A DNA stretch of 64,000 bases from Proteles cristata cristata (taxonomy: Eukaryota; Chordata; Mammalia; Carnivora; Hyaenidae): NCBI GenBank assembly GCA_017311185.1, contig JAESUZ010001712.1, positions 806,001-870,000 on the forward strand, read 5' to 3'. The notes under the pieces were generated by a model. That model searched no databases and had not been told where the DNA came from. It saw only the letters and a list, made by a program, of their open reading frames with translations. The position numbers and the translations under genes are program-made. Below are positions 23,201-38,200 of this stretch, in pieces; positions within the stretch are counted from its first letter, which is position 1, and each line of letters starts with the position of its first letter.

Positions 23201-26200
23201 AAACACCACAAATCAATAGGGAAAGAGATGATGTCATTCAACGATGCTGGCAAAACTGCCCCTCTGAGGAGAGTAACACAGTCCATTTTGCTTCTCTCCT
23301 GATATTATAAATCAGAAGACTGAAAAGTTATAAGGTAAAAAAACCACAAAGGAGAATATATTTAAGGTGAACATGCAGCTGGCCTCTGAATGGGGGAGAC
23401 TTCAGCACGAATGTTAAGCATATCAAAATGGAAAAGAGTTGGGGCGCCTGGGTATCTCTGTCTGTTGAGCGTCCAACTCTTGATTTCAGCTCAGGTCTTG
23501 ATCCCAGGGTCACAGGATGGAGGCCCACGTCGGGCTCTGCGCTTAGCACAGAGCCTACTTGGGATTCTCGCTCTCCCTCTGCCCCTCTCTCCTGCTTGCA
23601 TGCTCGCTCTCTCTCTTTAAACAAAAAATATAAAAATTAATTTTTAAAACCTGGAAAAGAGTAGGATCATGGACCACTTAAACAGTTTTAAACTTCAAAA
23701 AAGAAAAAAAATTTGGAAAGAAGTTGGGAGAAAAGATGTGCCACAAACAGACAAATTACTAATGTTAATGAAAAGCTCATGCAAAATGAAATATTCCAAG
23801 AGTCACACAGATAAATAAAATAGGTAAAACCAAGAAAGTTCACTAAAAAGGGAACACAGAAGAGACTAAGAACATATTTTAAAAGTCTTCAACCTCCCTG
23901 AGTAATGAAAGCAACAGAAATTAAGACAAGTGTCCTTCTTAACCAGCAGCTGTATCATTTAAGGGCACCCTCGACGATGGGGAGGATGCGCCTGGACAAA
24001 CACCCTCCTACAGAACTATGGACAGAACAAATGGGCTTCAGGTTTCAAAACAGAAATTTGGTCATACACATTAAAACAGGGTTAGGTTTTTTTTTTTAAA
24101 GTATATACAGTAAAATTCAAAAACTCCCAGAAAATACAGTTAAACTCAGAGTGATGGGGGTATATAAACTATTAAGAGCTAAGAGGATTGTAAAGTCAAG
24201 GATTACCAGAGTATGACGAGCTCTCATCCATCAGCTGGCGGACCTCCCCTCATTTCAAAAAGCAGCAAAGCTCAGCGTACTCACTGAAGGCACATAGCTT
24301 GTTAATACCCCCTAACAAAAGACATTCTAGGCAAATGCAATTTTTCAATAAAATACCTACATAATAGTTAGTATTCAGTATTTAATGCAATCAAAGATCT
24401 GAACTTAATAGGACATCAAAAGCATGAGCACCAGAAGAAAAAAACTGGTAAAACTGGATGTCATCAAAACTAAAAACCTCCATTTATCAAAGGACATTAT
24501 TAAGAAAGTGAAAGGCAACCTATGGAATGGGATAATACCTACAAATCATGTAAGCAATAAGGACCTAGCACTGAGAATACATAAAAATCTCCTACAATGC
24601 AGCATCAAAAACCATCCAGTCAAAAAATGTGTGGGGTGCCTGGATGGCTCAGTCAGTTAAGCATCCGACTTCAGCCCAGGTCACAATCTCATGGTTTGTG
24701 AGTTTGAGCCTCAAGTCAGGCTCTGCGCAGAGGCTGCTTGGGGTTCTCTCTCACCTTCTCTGCCCCTCGCCCACTCATGCTCTCTTTCAAAATAAATAAA
24801 CTTAAAGAGACAAAGACAAAGAGAATATTGAAAGCCACCAAAGAAAAGCAACTCATTACATACAAGGAATTCTCAATAAGATAATCAGCTGACCTGGAGG
24901 CAAGAAGACAGTGGGATGATCTTTTTAAAGCACTGAAAGAAAAAACTGTCAACTAAGAACTCTGTATCTGGCACAACTGTCCTTCAAAAGTAGGGGGAAA
25001 TTAAGACTACCAAATAAACAAAAGCTGAGGGAGTTCATTAGTACCAGACCTGCCTAACAAGAAAGCCTAAAGGGAGATGAAATGACAGGACACTAGAGAG
25101 TAACTCAAAGCTATATGAAATACAAAATTTTCAAGTAAAATATAAATGCTGGTATTAATGTAAATTCAGTCTGTAAACCCACTTTTTCTTTTCTACAGTA
25201 TAAAAATGCACCTACTAATCTATGTTAGTGGTGCACAAAGCATCAAGATGTAATCGGTGATACTGATAACAACTGCAGAGCTGGGCAGAGCTGCATAGAA
25301 GTAGAGTTTTTGTATGCCACTGACAAATTGGTATCAATCAAATTAGATTATTTTAATTATAGAATGTTATATGTAACCCCCATGCTAAATACAGAGCAAA
25401 AAATATCTACTGAATACACACAAAAGGAAATGAAAGGAAAATCAAAACATGCCATTACAAAGAAATGAACAAACACAAAGGTAGGTAGTCATGAGGAAAC
25501 AAGGATCAAAAAAGCTATAAAAAAAAAAAAAAACGGAAAGCAAAAGAAAACAAAATGGCACAAGTCCTTCCCTATAAGTTACCACTTTAAAATGCAAACA
25601 GATTGGGGCACCTGGGTGGCTCAACTGGTTACACGTACAACTCTTTGATTTCGGCTCAGGTCATGATTTCATGATTCGTGGGTTCAAACCCAGCACTGAA
25701 CTCTGTTGACTGTGTGAGTGTGTCTGGGATTCTCTCTCGCCCTCTCTCTGCCCCTCTCCTGCTTGCTAAGTAAACTTGTTAAAAATGTAAAAAGAAAAAA
25801 AAATGCTAACAGATTAAACTCTACAATCAAAAGACATAGAAAGGCAGAAAGAATTTTCAAAAACTAATATCCAACTATACACTGTCTATAAGAGACTCAC
25901 TTCATATCTAAAAAGACATTTAGGCTGAAAAGTGAAAGGACAAACAAGATATTCAATGCCAAGAGTAACCCAAAGAGAGATGTAATGACTATACTAATAT
26001 CAGACAAAGTAGATATTAAGTCAAAAAGTATTACAAGGGCATTCCATATTGATAAAAAGGTCAATTTACCAACAAGCTGTAACAATTAAAAATATATATG
26101 CACAAAACTTCAGAGCTCCAAACCATATGAAGCAAATGCTGCAGAAATGAAATGAGAGAGAGTTCTACAATAATAGTTGGAGACTTCAATACCTCAGTTT

Positions 26201-29200
26201 CAATAATGGATAGAATAAGACAGAAGATCAATAAGAAAATAGAGGAATTGAGCAATACTATAAACCAATTCAAGCTAACAAACATATATAAAACACTCCA
26301 ACCAACAGAGTAGAATATACATTTTCCTACAAACTGTCTTTGTGGATCAGAATGGAATAGAACTAGAAATCAGTAACAGAAGGAAGACCAGAACTCATAA
26401 ATATGTGAAAATTAAACACCATGCCCTTAAATAACCAATGAGTTACTCCAAAAGAAGAAACAATCACACTGGAAGTTAGAAAACACTTTCAAACAAGTGA
26501 AAATGAAAACAAAACATACCAAAACTTACCGCCAGCGGAGAAAGCAATGCTAAATAAAAGGGAAATTTAAAGCTGTTAACACTTATGTTAAAAAAGGTCT
26601 CAAACCAACAAACTAGTATTACACACCATAAAAGGAACTAGAAAAAGTATAGCAAACTAAACCCAAAGATAAGAGAAGGCAGGAAATAAAAGATTATAGC
26701 AGATATAGAGAATAGAAAACCAACAGAGAAATAGCCACAGAATCAAGTTGGTATTCTGAAAATATCTAAATTGACAAGCTTTTAGCCAGACTGATGATGA
26801 AAAAAAAGATACAAATAACTGAAATAAAGTGAGGTTATTACTACCAATTTTACAGAAATAAAAAGGATAATGAAAGAGTACTAAGACCAACTGAATGCCA
26901 ACAAACTGGGCTAGCTGGATGAAATAGACAGACTCCCAGAAACACAATCTTCCAAGACTGATTCACGAAAAGAAAATCAGAATAGACTTCTAACTACTAA
27001 GGATTTGAATTGGTAATCAAAAGTCCCCCAATGATGTAAATCCCATGACCCAGATGGCTTCACTGGTGAATTCTTTTTAACTTTTAAATAAGAATTAACA
27101 CCAACGCTTCTCAAACTCTTCCAAAAAATTAAAGAAAGCACTTCTTTACTCATTCCATGAGGCCAGTAGTACTCTGACAGCAAAGCCAAGGACCATACAA
27201 GAAAAGTACAGAGCCATATCCCTTGTGAATATCGATGCAAAAATCCTCAACAAAATACTAGCAAGCCTAATCCAGTAGCATAGTTAAAAAAAAAAAAAGG
27301 ATCACATAAGATGACCAAGTGAGACATAGTTCTGGTGTGCAAGATGGTTCAACATACAAAAACCAGCCAATGTAATACACTACATTCACATAATAAAACA
27401 AAACATATGATCATGTCCACAGATGCAGGCAAAGCATGTGACATAATTCGACACCCTTTCATGGTAAAACCAAACCAAACCAATGATCAACAAAGAATGG
27501 AAGGAAACTTCAACATAATAAAGGTCATATGTAGAAAAACAGGTAACATCATACTCAATGGTGAAAAACTGAAAGCTTTCCCTTAAGATCAACAAGACAA
27601 GGATGTCCACTTTCACCACTTCTATTCAACACAGTATGTGAAGCTCTAGCCAGAGCAATTATACAAGAAATAAAATTGGAAAGGAAGCAGTAAAATTATG
27701 TTCACAGGTGACATGATCACACATACGGAAAGGCCTAAAGATTCCATTAAACCCGTGTGCACTAATTAGCTAATTCAGTAACACTGCAGGGTACAAAATC
27801 AACACATAAAAATCAGTTGCATTTCTACACACTAACACTGAACAATCAGAAAAGGAAATTAAAAAACAACTCCAGGGGCGCCTGGGTGGCTTATTCGGTT
27901 AAGCATCCGACTTTCGCTTAGGTCATGATCTCGCGGTTTGTGGGTTCGAGCCCCGCGTTGGGATCTGTGCTGACTGCCAGCTCAGAGCCTGGAGCCTGTT
28001 TCAGCCTGTGATTCCCTCTCTCTCTGACCCTCCCCTGCTCACGCTGTCTCTCTTTCTCTCCTAAAAATAAATAAAACATTAAAAAAATTTAAAAAAAAAT
28101 AAAAAAATAATAAAAGTTCATACAATCTTTAAAAAAATTTAAAAAAATAAAAAACAATTCCATTTACCACAGCGTCATTTACCACTTAGAATTAATTGAG
28201 GCAACAGGTGGAAGACTACACTGAAAACTGAAAAACATCACAGAGAAAAATTAAAGAAGGCAAAAACAGGAGAAAAAACATCACACATTCATGGATTGCA
28301 ACATTTAACATTGTGAAGATGACAATACTACCCAAAGCTATCTATGGACCCAATGCAGTTCTATCAAATCCCAGCAATATTTTTTTTTTTTTTTTTTTGC
28401 AGAAGGAGAAAGCCCTTCCTAAAACTCATGTAGAATCTCAAGGGACTCAGAATAACCAAAACAAGTCTTTAAAAAGAAGAACCAGGGGCACCTGACTGGC
28501 TCCATCACCAGAATAAAAGACTCTTGATCTCAGTGTTGTAAATTAGAGCCCCACATTAGGTATAGAGATTACTTAAAATCTTTAAAAAATGTATACATAC
28601 ATACATACAAAAATAGAACCATGTTAGAGGACTCACACTTACTGATTTCAGTACTTATTACAAAGCTACAGTTATCCAAACAGTGTGGTCTTAGCATAAA
28701 GACAGACATGTAGACCAGTGCAAAAGAACACCGAGCCCGGAAATAAACCTTCACATATATGGTAGTCAAATGACTTTTGACAAGGTACCAAGACTATTCA
28801 ATGGGGGAAAGGTCATCTTTTCAAGAAAGGATGCTGGGAAAACTAGATATCCACACTCAAAAAAGTGAAGCTGGATCCCTACCTTAACACAACAATCTAC
28901 CAAAAACCCAAATGTATCCAAGACCTAAAAGTAGGAGCTAAAACTCTAAAACTTAATAGGAAATAAAAAGGAAAAAGTTCATGACAATGGACTTGGCAAT
29001 GATTCCGTGTACATGACACTAAAGGTACAGACAAGAACAGAAAAAAAAAATAAATAAATTGCACTTCAACAAAATAAAAACTTCTATACATCGAAGGACA
29101 CTATCACGAGACTGAAAAGGGTAACCTACAGAATGGGAGAAAACATTTGCAAATCATGTATCTGATATGGGGTTAATATCTAACACAGAGAACTCCTATA

Positions 29201-32200
29201 GTTGAGAGACAACAGCAAAACCCAATTTAAAAGAGCAAAGGACATAAAAAGACATTTCCCCAAAAATAAACAGATGGCCAATAGGCATGTGACAGGATGC
29301 TAAACAACACTAATCCTTAGGGAAATGCAAATCAAAACCATCATGAGATGCCACTTCACATCCATTAGGATGGCTGTTATTTGAAAAAAGCAGAAATTAA
29401 GTGTTGGTATCTATTTGGAGAGAGTGGAACCTCTGTGCAACGCTGGCGAGGAGGTGAAGCGATGCAGCTTCTAGGGTAGCTTTTCAAAAACTCAAACACA
29501 GAATTACTATAGAACCCAGTAATCCCACTTTCAGTCTTTGTACGAAAAATAGTGAAATCAGAGACTCACACAGTTATTTTATACCAATGTTTATAGTACC
29601 AGTAATCACAATGGCCAAAAGGTAGAAAGAGCCCAACCGTCATGGATGGATGAATGGATAAACAAAATATGGTATACACATGCAGTGTATTATTACTCAG
29701 CCCTAAACAGGAATGAAATTCTGACATACACAGCATGGATGAACTGAAAACGTTCTGTTGAGTGACGTAAGACCCACAGGACAAATACTCTAGAACTCCA
29801 CTTACAATGCGGTACCTAGCATGGTCAAATCCATACTGACAGAAAGTAAAAAGGTTACCAATGGTGGTGGGACTAGGGGACGGTGGGAATGGGGAGTCAG
29901 TGTTTAATGGGCACAGGGTTTCAGTTTAGGATCATGACAAAGTTCTGGAGATGGACAGTGGCGATGGCTGTACAACAATGCAACTGTGTTTCTGGCCACC
30001 CAATTACATACTTAAAAATGCTGAAATAGTAAGTATCATATTATGATATTTTACCACAGTAAAACAATAGGCAAAAAAAAATCACCTACATTATTTTGAA
30101 GAAAGAAATTACAAGAGAAATTTACAGACATGTATGTGCAGAGGGCTTAGAAGAGCCGTTGGGTGAGTAATAGAGGAAATGGTTGTTTTGGCCAAGGTCC
30201 TGGGAGGGAGGTGGGCCAAACCACTTGGGAAGAGCTGGTTAATTTCCTTTTCCAGAAAAGTCAGCAGACCGGAAATATGAAGCCAATGTCAAGATTTCAT
30301 CAGACTCTACAAGACCAATTATCACACTGGACAAGTCTGCTCTTAAGTGTTTTTCAACAAGGTGCTACTGGCATTCTGGAGAGAATGACTATGGGTTCCA
30401 ATGGGCTCTCCTGCCCACTGCAGGGCACTTACTGTCCCTGAACTCCAAACCCCTTAATACCAGGAACACTCACCTCACCCTGTTAAAGTAATAATCGAAA
30501 AGAAACCCACATATTTCTATTACCACCACAACCCTAGTTCACTCTGATGAACACCACAGAGCAAATCCAACAGCTGAAATACGAGAGCCTCTGTGTGTCA
30601 GGACATGCCAGGTTATTAAGCAGTAATAAATAATACCTTGTCTTAAAAGGATGAAACAAGAAAAGGTTTCTCTCCAGTTCATGACATGTTCATCCCAGGC
30701 AAGCCAGGCACACCATTCCACACCCTTCCACACTGTCCTCGCCCAGGCCCTGGGCTGACAGAGCTACCGCTGCCTGGAACACTGTCAGATGCAGAAGCAG
30801 TGGGAAGAAGACATGGCAAATGACATACTGGCACTTAGAGAATTCCACCCAGAAGTGACACACAATGCTTCTCACATTTGATCGGTGAAAGCAGGCCAAA
30901 TGACCTTGCCTGTTAGGAGAGCCAGGAAAATGCATTCTTCTCCTTTACCCAAAAGGAAAAGAACATGCTCAATTGTACAGAGCCCTGATGGCCTCCCAAC
31001 TATGACTAAAAAGCATTCTGTGAAGATGCTAGGTCCACATTCACTACTGAAAGTAACCACGGGTCCACATTCGCTACTGAAAGTTACCACGGGCCCACGT
31101 TCACTACTGAAAGTTACCACGGGCCCACGTTCACTACTGAAAGTTACCACGGGCCCACGTTCACTACTGAAAGTTACTAAAGAGTGTGTTACTGCTCAGT
31201 GTATTATTCAAGAGTGTGCCAGCACAGCACCATGCTAAGGGGTACCATGAAGGAAGAGTCATGTACCCTAGAGTGAAAAAAATCTTCAAGCCATGTCAAT
31301 GTGATGAGAGAAACAGGAAAATCTGGGAACTAAGTCCAGAAGGGCAACTGACCCAGTGATGAGGGGGTAGGCATCAGAAAGCCCACTGGTGGCAGCCTCC
31401 AGGCTAGCCACGCATCCACAGCTACACAGCAGTCAGCCTGAAGGAAGACTTGCAGCAGACTGACAGGTGGAAGAAGGGCCGGGCAGGAGGTGACTGTCTG
31501 GAGGCAGCAAGTGTCCCTATGCTCACTCCACACAAGCACTGAGCAGACCTTCACAGTGACAGAGGCGTGAGGAAGAGACCTCCATCTCACAGCCCACCCC
31601 TGAAAGCCTTAACACAAGGATCCACTTGACACACTTGGGCCCTGCTGGCAGAGTAGGAAGGGGAATGCGCCCAAACAATCTTTGAGACACCGTCTGTGGG
31701 CTGCTGACACCACTTAGCTGCTGGCATTGTGCTACAGTGAATGCGTACACTCCCTAGGAGTGTGTCCTTTCTCTTCCCAATGACAGCTGGGGAAGAGGAT
31801 ACCCTCAGCATGATGATGGTCAGCATGAGGACTAGGTGCTCTTTTCAGTAAGATGAAGGAGACTTTAAGTTCCGTCAAGGGCAGCCTCTTGTAAGATCCT
31901 CCACCCCCCCTGGTGAATGAGGCCCCGCTGCCTTCAATTATTTTAATTTAAAAAATCCCCCAATAAAAAATGCCTGGGACCAACTGTCAGGAAAGAGAGA
32001 GAGAGAGAGAGAGAACTATAAATAAGCAGTAATTTTAAAGCACTTTTATTTTTCTTAACTTTCCATTTTAAGCCAGTGCTAATGGAGAACAAAATAGAAG
32101 CATTAGACATTTTGCATTTAAAAAAAATGCTTATTTCAATATCAAATAAAGTGTTTTTGCACTGAGTCCTGGAGCTTTAAATAAAAAGATGACATGGGGT

Positions 32201-35200
32201 GGGGAGTGGGCATGGAGGTGTTTTCTGTTTCAGGATTTGTTGCCAGTATGGTGTGCTCTACATTCAACACTCCACCAGGAGTTCCCTGCTTCTCAAACTC
32301 ATGAACTCAGGGACGGCTGGGATGCTGTCCTGACCACAGGTGGTGCAGGGGAGGGGGATTTTCTTCTCAGAAGAGTACTCTTAAATATCCTTTCTGTGTT
32401 AAAATAAATAAAAATGTATTATGGAGGGGTGCCTGGGTGGCTTGGTCAGTTAAGTGTGTCCAACTCTTGATTTCTGTTCAGGTCATGATTCCAATGTTGG
32501 GCTCTGCACTGACAGCGCGGAGCCTGCCTGGGATATGGTCTCTCTTGCTCTCTGCCCTTCCCCTGCTCATGTTCTCTCTCTCTCAAACTAAATAAGCTTT
32601 ATATATATGTATGTATACACACACACACACACACACACAATGGAATATGATGTAAAACAGGCCTAACTTTTCCATTTTTTTTAATGTTTATTTTTGAGGG
32701 AGAGAAAGATAGCAAGTGAGCAGGGGAGGGGGAGAGAGAGACAGAATCTGAAGCAGGCTCCAGGCTCCAAGTTATCAGCACAGATGCAGGGCTTGAACCC
32801 ACAAACTGTGAGATCATGACCTAAGCCGAAGTCAGACGCTTAACCAGGCGGCCCCTAATAGGCCTAACTTTTAAAAATAAAACTGGAAAAAACTGAAGAT
32901 GGATGAAAAAATCCCCTGCACAGACGTGGTTGGTGGCTGTACCTCCAGGCCTCTGGGACAGGCTCAAACTAGCCTCTGCCTTCAGTACAACAGAAAAGTT
33001 TGAGAAGTCCTGCTAAAGGATGTTCCAGCCTGTCATAACTCATACTTCCATTCACTAGACACTGACAGCCTAAAACATCAGGGGTTTTTTGTTTTTTGTG
33101 GGGGTTTATTTTCTTGTGGGGGGGGGGTGTTGGTTTTTGTTTTGTTTTTTTTTTTGTTTTTTTTTTTAACAATTCAACAAATATTTAACTCCTGCTATAT
33201 GCCAGGCCCTTCACACATCAGGATGATTATCATTTTGGCCTGCCATGTGACTTAGGGTCCCTAGCCACTACCCTGGGGTAAATCCTAAGGCCCTCTTAAC
33301 AGAGGAAGAGGCCTGCCAGGCCAAAAAGCCAAAAGCCGCAGATACCAGAGCTCAGTCATAAATGCAAGGCACTCTTTAGGTACACAGGACCCTCCTGCAG
33401 CCGGGGTTTAAAGGTAGGGGGCTGCCCACGCAGCTGTGGGACTGCTGTGCAGGACGTGGGGTCTGCAGGACGGATCCCTGGACTATTCCCAGCTAGAAGG
33501 GTGACATCAGCACAGCCAGCAGGGCACGAGTCGCCTGGGAAGTCACACCCACACACCCGGCAGCCTGGGCTGCCCAAAAGCACGGGCTTTGGGGCTCATT
33601 CACAGGGACGGGATATGCTGCTTTTTAGACATTTTAAGTGCAACGTCAAGTGCATATACCTTAAGTGTACTGCCTGGTAACTTTTTATGCACCCAGTTTG
33701 TATAACCAGCACCCAGATCCAGAAATTCATTTTTCTTAGCTCTTAGAAACCCCTTATTATGAATCTTTTTTACCTTTAGATACCCAACCTTCAGTGAACA
33801 CTTATTTTCAGACATCAAGAAGATGATTTATAACTGAAATAAACAAAAGAAGGCAACTCTTTTTAATAAGTGGTTCGTGCCACAGAGGCAAGGAGTTCAG
33901 GGCAGGGTATCCCCGCGCTTCCACATCAACACGACCCACCTGCACAAATTCCAGGGCAGCCCAGTCCCCGGCACCGCCACCACAGTCCATTAGCACATTC
34001 TTGGATCTGCTTGGTTTCTTGGGTGATAAGGAAAAGACCTCTACCGCTAGTCTCTACAATCGTCAAAACTAAAAACATACTGCTAACTGCTCTAAATTTA
34101 GGAAGAAAACAATGTTTCAATCTAGTTATCATGAGCCCTGGTTCTAACCTGATCAAACACTTGCTTTCTCTTGGCTAATAATAAAGGGGGCAATGCCTCA
34201 GGGAAACCTGTTGGAAACACCCACCCACTGTAAATCAGGCACATTCCTTTCAGGAGACAGTATGTACATGATAAAGAAATGGTAATTAAAAACAGCATGG
34301 ACTCCTGGGTGGCTGCTCAGCTGTTTGAGCATCTGACTTAGCTCAGGTCATGATCTCACTGTTCTTGGGTTCCAAGCCCCACTTAAGGCTTTGTGTTGAT
34401 GGTATAGAGCCTGCTGGGGATTCTCTCTCCTCTCTCTCTGCCCCTCCCCCACTTGTGCTTTCTCTCTCAAAATATATAAAACTTAAAAAAAAAAAAAAAA
34501 AACCAGCGTGGAGTCCAACACAAGGCTTAAAATATGCACCACTGTTGTGGTATTGCAAAGTTTCTGCTAATAAAGTTTTTTAATACAGAAAAAAATATTT
34601 CAACAGAAAAATACATAAAATACACACTTCAATGAAACACTGCAGTCATTAAAAATGAAAACTGGAAAAACCTCCAAGCTCCCCAGAAATAGCACTGACG
34701 GTGCTAAGGAAAGCAGAATTCAAATGGCAATCATAGTACAAAATTAGGCAAAAATAGTGACTAAACACGGGCAAACACTGGATGGGAAATATCTAGAAAA
34801 CTCTAGAAAACGACACCCATAGAGTAGGAGACGGGGAGCAGTAGTTGCAAGTTTGTTTTTATTTCTGCTTTTATGAACATGTTATTACTTGTACAAAGTC
34901 CATCTAAGTATCATTCCTATCTATGTAAGAGCTTTGTGGACCTTATTCATATTCCCATGTTTTTACAGACTGTAACTAAAGAATCTGCTCCAAAGCCTAA
35001 TGTGGCCAGCTTCTAAAAAAGAACCAGACCTGGGGCACCTGGGTGACTCAGTGGGTTAAACGTCGGACTCTTGATTTTGGTTCAGGGCATGATCTCCTGG
35101 TTCCTGAGTTCAAGTCCCACATCAGGGTCCACACTGCTGATAGTGCAGCACCTGCCACAGATTCTCTCTCTGCCTCTCTCTCTCTCTCTCTCTCTCAAAA

Positions 35201-38200
35201 CAAATAAATTAGCTTTTAAAAAGGAAAGAACCAGACAAGCTGCTAATGTCCCAGGCCTTGTAAAGAGAGGAGCAAGGGAATGAGAAAACTCAAAAGGGCT
35301 GCCCACTTCTTATATTTAATACATTATACTTAGCATGTCCTTGATTAATTCAATGGTACTGTAAGTTAGACAAAGACTGCTATCCTCATAATGTTATTTC
35401 AGTGAAAGCTGTGTGACTGGCCAAGATGGAACACATGAATCCAGTGACAAGAGTCACGCACTGGCTCTGAGGACAGAATCCAGCCTCCTGCCTGGCTGGG
35501 CTGCCCAGAACAAATCACTCTAGGTCACCGTATCTTTAAACTCCAAGATAATACAAGCCACTTCACTTCAAAGAACTTCAGTGAGGATTAAATCTGATAA
35601 AAGACAATGATAGTTTCCAAGAGGGAAGTGGAGGTGGCGGAGTGGGAAAGGGTGGCTCCTCAGGTCTTCTCCCATTCCCAAAACCAAGGCCCTGAAGCCA
35701 GCGGAGTTCTGACAAAGGCAGAGGAGTCAAGGAGTTCCAGAGGGATCTTAACACCCAACACATAGTAAGTGCTCAAACAACATCTGACAGGATAATCCCA
35801 TCAGGGAGCCTCTGTCATCAGCTGATGATTAGGAAGAAAAGAAGCCATCAGCTACTTGAACACAAACTCTGGCTCCCAACTGTGAGACTCTACTATGTAT
35901 TTTTGCACCGCATACAGATGGTGCATTTACCACTGCTGAAGACAAAGTATTCTGCACATTAACTTCAGCTATAGTTCAAATATTCCTCCACATGGTCCTA
36001 TTTAAAAACATTCAGATAGAACACTCATGGGTACCAGAGGGGAGATGGGTGAAGGTTGGGTGAAACAGGTAAAGAGGATAAGTATATTTATCATGATGAG
36101 CACTGAGTAATCACAATCCTGTACACTTGAAACTAATAACAGCACACTGTGAACTATACAGGAATTAACATTAAAAACTTAAAAAATTAAACTTTCAGAA
36201 ACCACTGCTTTCCAAAAAGAAAGCAAAATGGTCCTACTAATATTTTCTTATCTCTATCCGTCCTCCACCAGCCTGTATCAATTCTACTTTGGTGAAAAAA
36301 GCTAGGTCTTCTGAAAAACCAAATTGTATCTTGAAAATAAAAACTTCTGAACTGCAGCTCAGAAAAAGGGCTGATGAGTAAAGCAGAACTCTCAAGAACG
36401 GTTTACAATGAACATGCCTACACCATTCTATTTGAATGACTTTATTGATCTTTTTCATTAATTTACTATAATATTCACAAACTGGTTTAAGTCACAGAAC
36501 TATCTCAAGGATTTCTGTTCTCTGTACCTGACCAGATCAGAACGGCTGTAATCTCTGAAATTTCTCCTCATCAATGAGAAGTCTGTTCTATGGATGGGAC
36601 GGTCATAAGTACATCGAAACAAACAAAACCCAAAAAAAGTGGCCTTTTAAATACGGGACTATAAAAATGGCAAACTGCTGGGGGCCCTTCCAAGCAATCA
36701 CAACAATCCGCCCCTGTGGGCAGCTTCTGAAGCTCTGGGCACACCCGTTCAAAGAATCCTAAGAGGGACACTTTGTAGCTATGAGGTCAACCCCCGAGAG
36801 GGAGAAATCCCTCTTTACTGCTTCCAGGGCCCAGCAGGCATCATCAGGAGACTACCTAGCTCCGTCTCCTTCTCTCAGAGTCCAGCCTGCACCCTAGAGC
36901 AAGAAGAGAGTAAAAGGACAGCACTGACATTCACGACCTCCTGGGTCCCCCGCTGGGAAGCTGAGGCAGTCTGATCCTGCAGCCGTTCTAGCTGTACCTG
37001 AGAGAGCTCTCCGGAAGGGACCACACCCTTGCCTTTACTGGGCACTACTCCTGTCATCCAACATAAACACATAAAGACCCAGCGGTCTGCCCAATCAGGA
37101 CTTCATCCATGGGAGGTGCAGTCCCCATCTGAGAACAACAGATGTGACCCGGGGTGAGGTTGCCAAAAAAGCAGAAACTAAAAAGGAGTTCAGTTTAAAT
37201 CAGTGCCTTCTCAGAACATCAGGCCTAAGCGGCTTTGTTTTGCAACCCCTTGCAGTTCTGCCCTTTCCAAGGGATGGAAAGTATATTTACTGTATACGTG
37301 AGCCTCAAAGCCACTGCACGCAGTTCATCACACTGCTTTATTCATAAGGCTGGGGTCCACGGCAGAGCCACTTGAATTTAGCATCTTGCTGTGCCTGAAA
37401 TGCTCATTAAGTGCTCTTACCTACAGTCACCTGCCCACCCTACAGAACTTCCCCACTAATTTAAAGAGACTAGAATGTGCTCACATTTAAATTATGATGA
37501 ACAGAAACGTTTCCACTGGAAAAATCATCACACATCTTAATTTATGATGTCAATTAGGTCTTTAGGAAAGAAAAAAAAAAAAACCCCGATCATCTTACAT
37601 AAAGTAATTTGTCCTAATTGGTACATAACAGGTCAGATTGTAATTTGTGGATTACCCCCACCTGGTAAATAGTTTAACATTTTAGAGCTACCAAAAATTA
37701 GCCTCATTATTTGACAATAAAACTTTAACTCCCAACCACACATTCTGGGACATTTTAAATCTAAGCAAGAACTATGTATCTAAGCGGTGGAAGTGTAGTT
37801 AGGGCAGAACAGGTTTTCATAATCCTCTATTATCAAGATACATTTTCTGAGGAAATTCGCCTACGGCTCAAGGCTCCTTCCAGAAAAGGTGAGAGCCTAG
37901 ACAAACCTGAAAGCCTCCTAGAAGCATAAGATACTAATTATATCATCAAGGCCAGTGGAAAACAAAACAAAAGCAAAACCTAACCCTCTCTCAGTCCTTC
38001 TTACTTTTGAGTTCTCTTCCTTGCTTTCAATACCTCCCCTCACTGGGGAAATTTAAAAATACTACTTTCTCATAAACATCCGCCAAGGTTTTCTTCCCTC
38101 AAATGTCTACTTGCAGGAAACCTTGCACACATCACTAAATGGACAAAGCGACCAGCCATTAGTGGCTCTGTCTTTAACTTGAGCCAGGACTCAGGCAGGT

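Larger units (their letters stand above)
24809..30075 (+). mobile_element. Long degenerate L1 (about 5 kb) with nested SINEs
   Basis: Sense-strand L1 text continues almost throughout. It begins with the region before ORF2 (AACTCATTACATACAAGGAA), then ORF2 blocks (AAAAGACATAGAAAGGCAGA, ACAATAATAGTTGGAGACTT), then the ORF2 end and a 3' UTR (GTTCTGGAGATGGACAGTGG) that stops near 30075. No ORF remains open, so it cannot encode active proteins. SINEs at 25605-25802, 27875-28140 and 28484-28595 are inserted in it. Confidence 0.85.

Noticed and set aside
31034..31177. Possible CRISPR-like array
   Set aside because: The repeats are head to tail with no spacers, and the genome is a mammal's.
30885..31238. 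ORF with a 10-residue repeat
   Set aside because: It is the 30-bp minisatellite read in frame. No start context or homology supports it.
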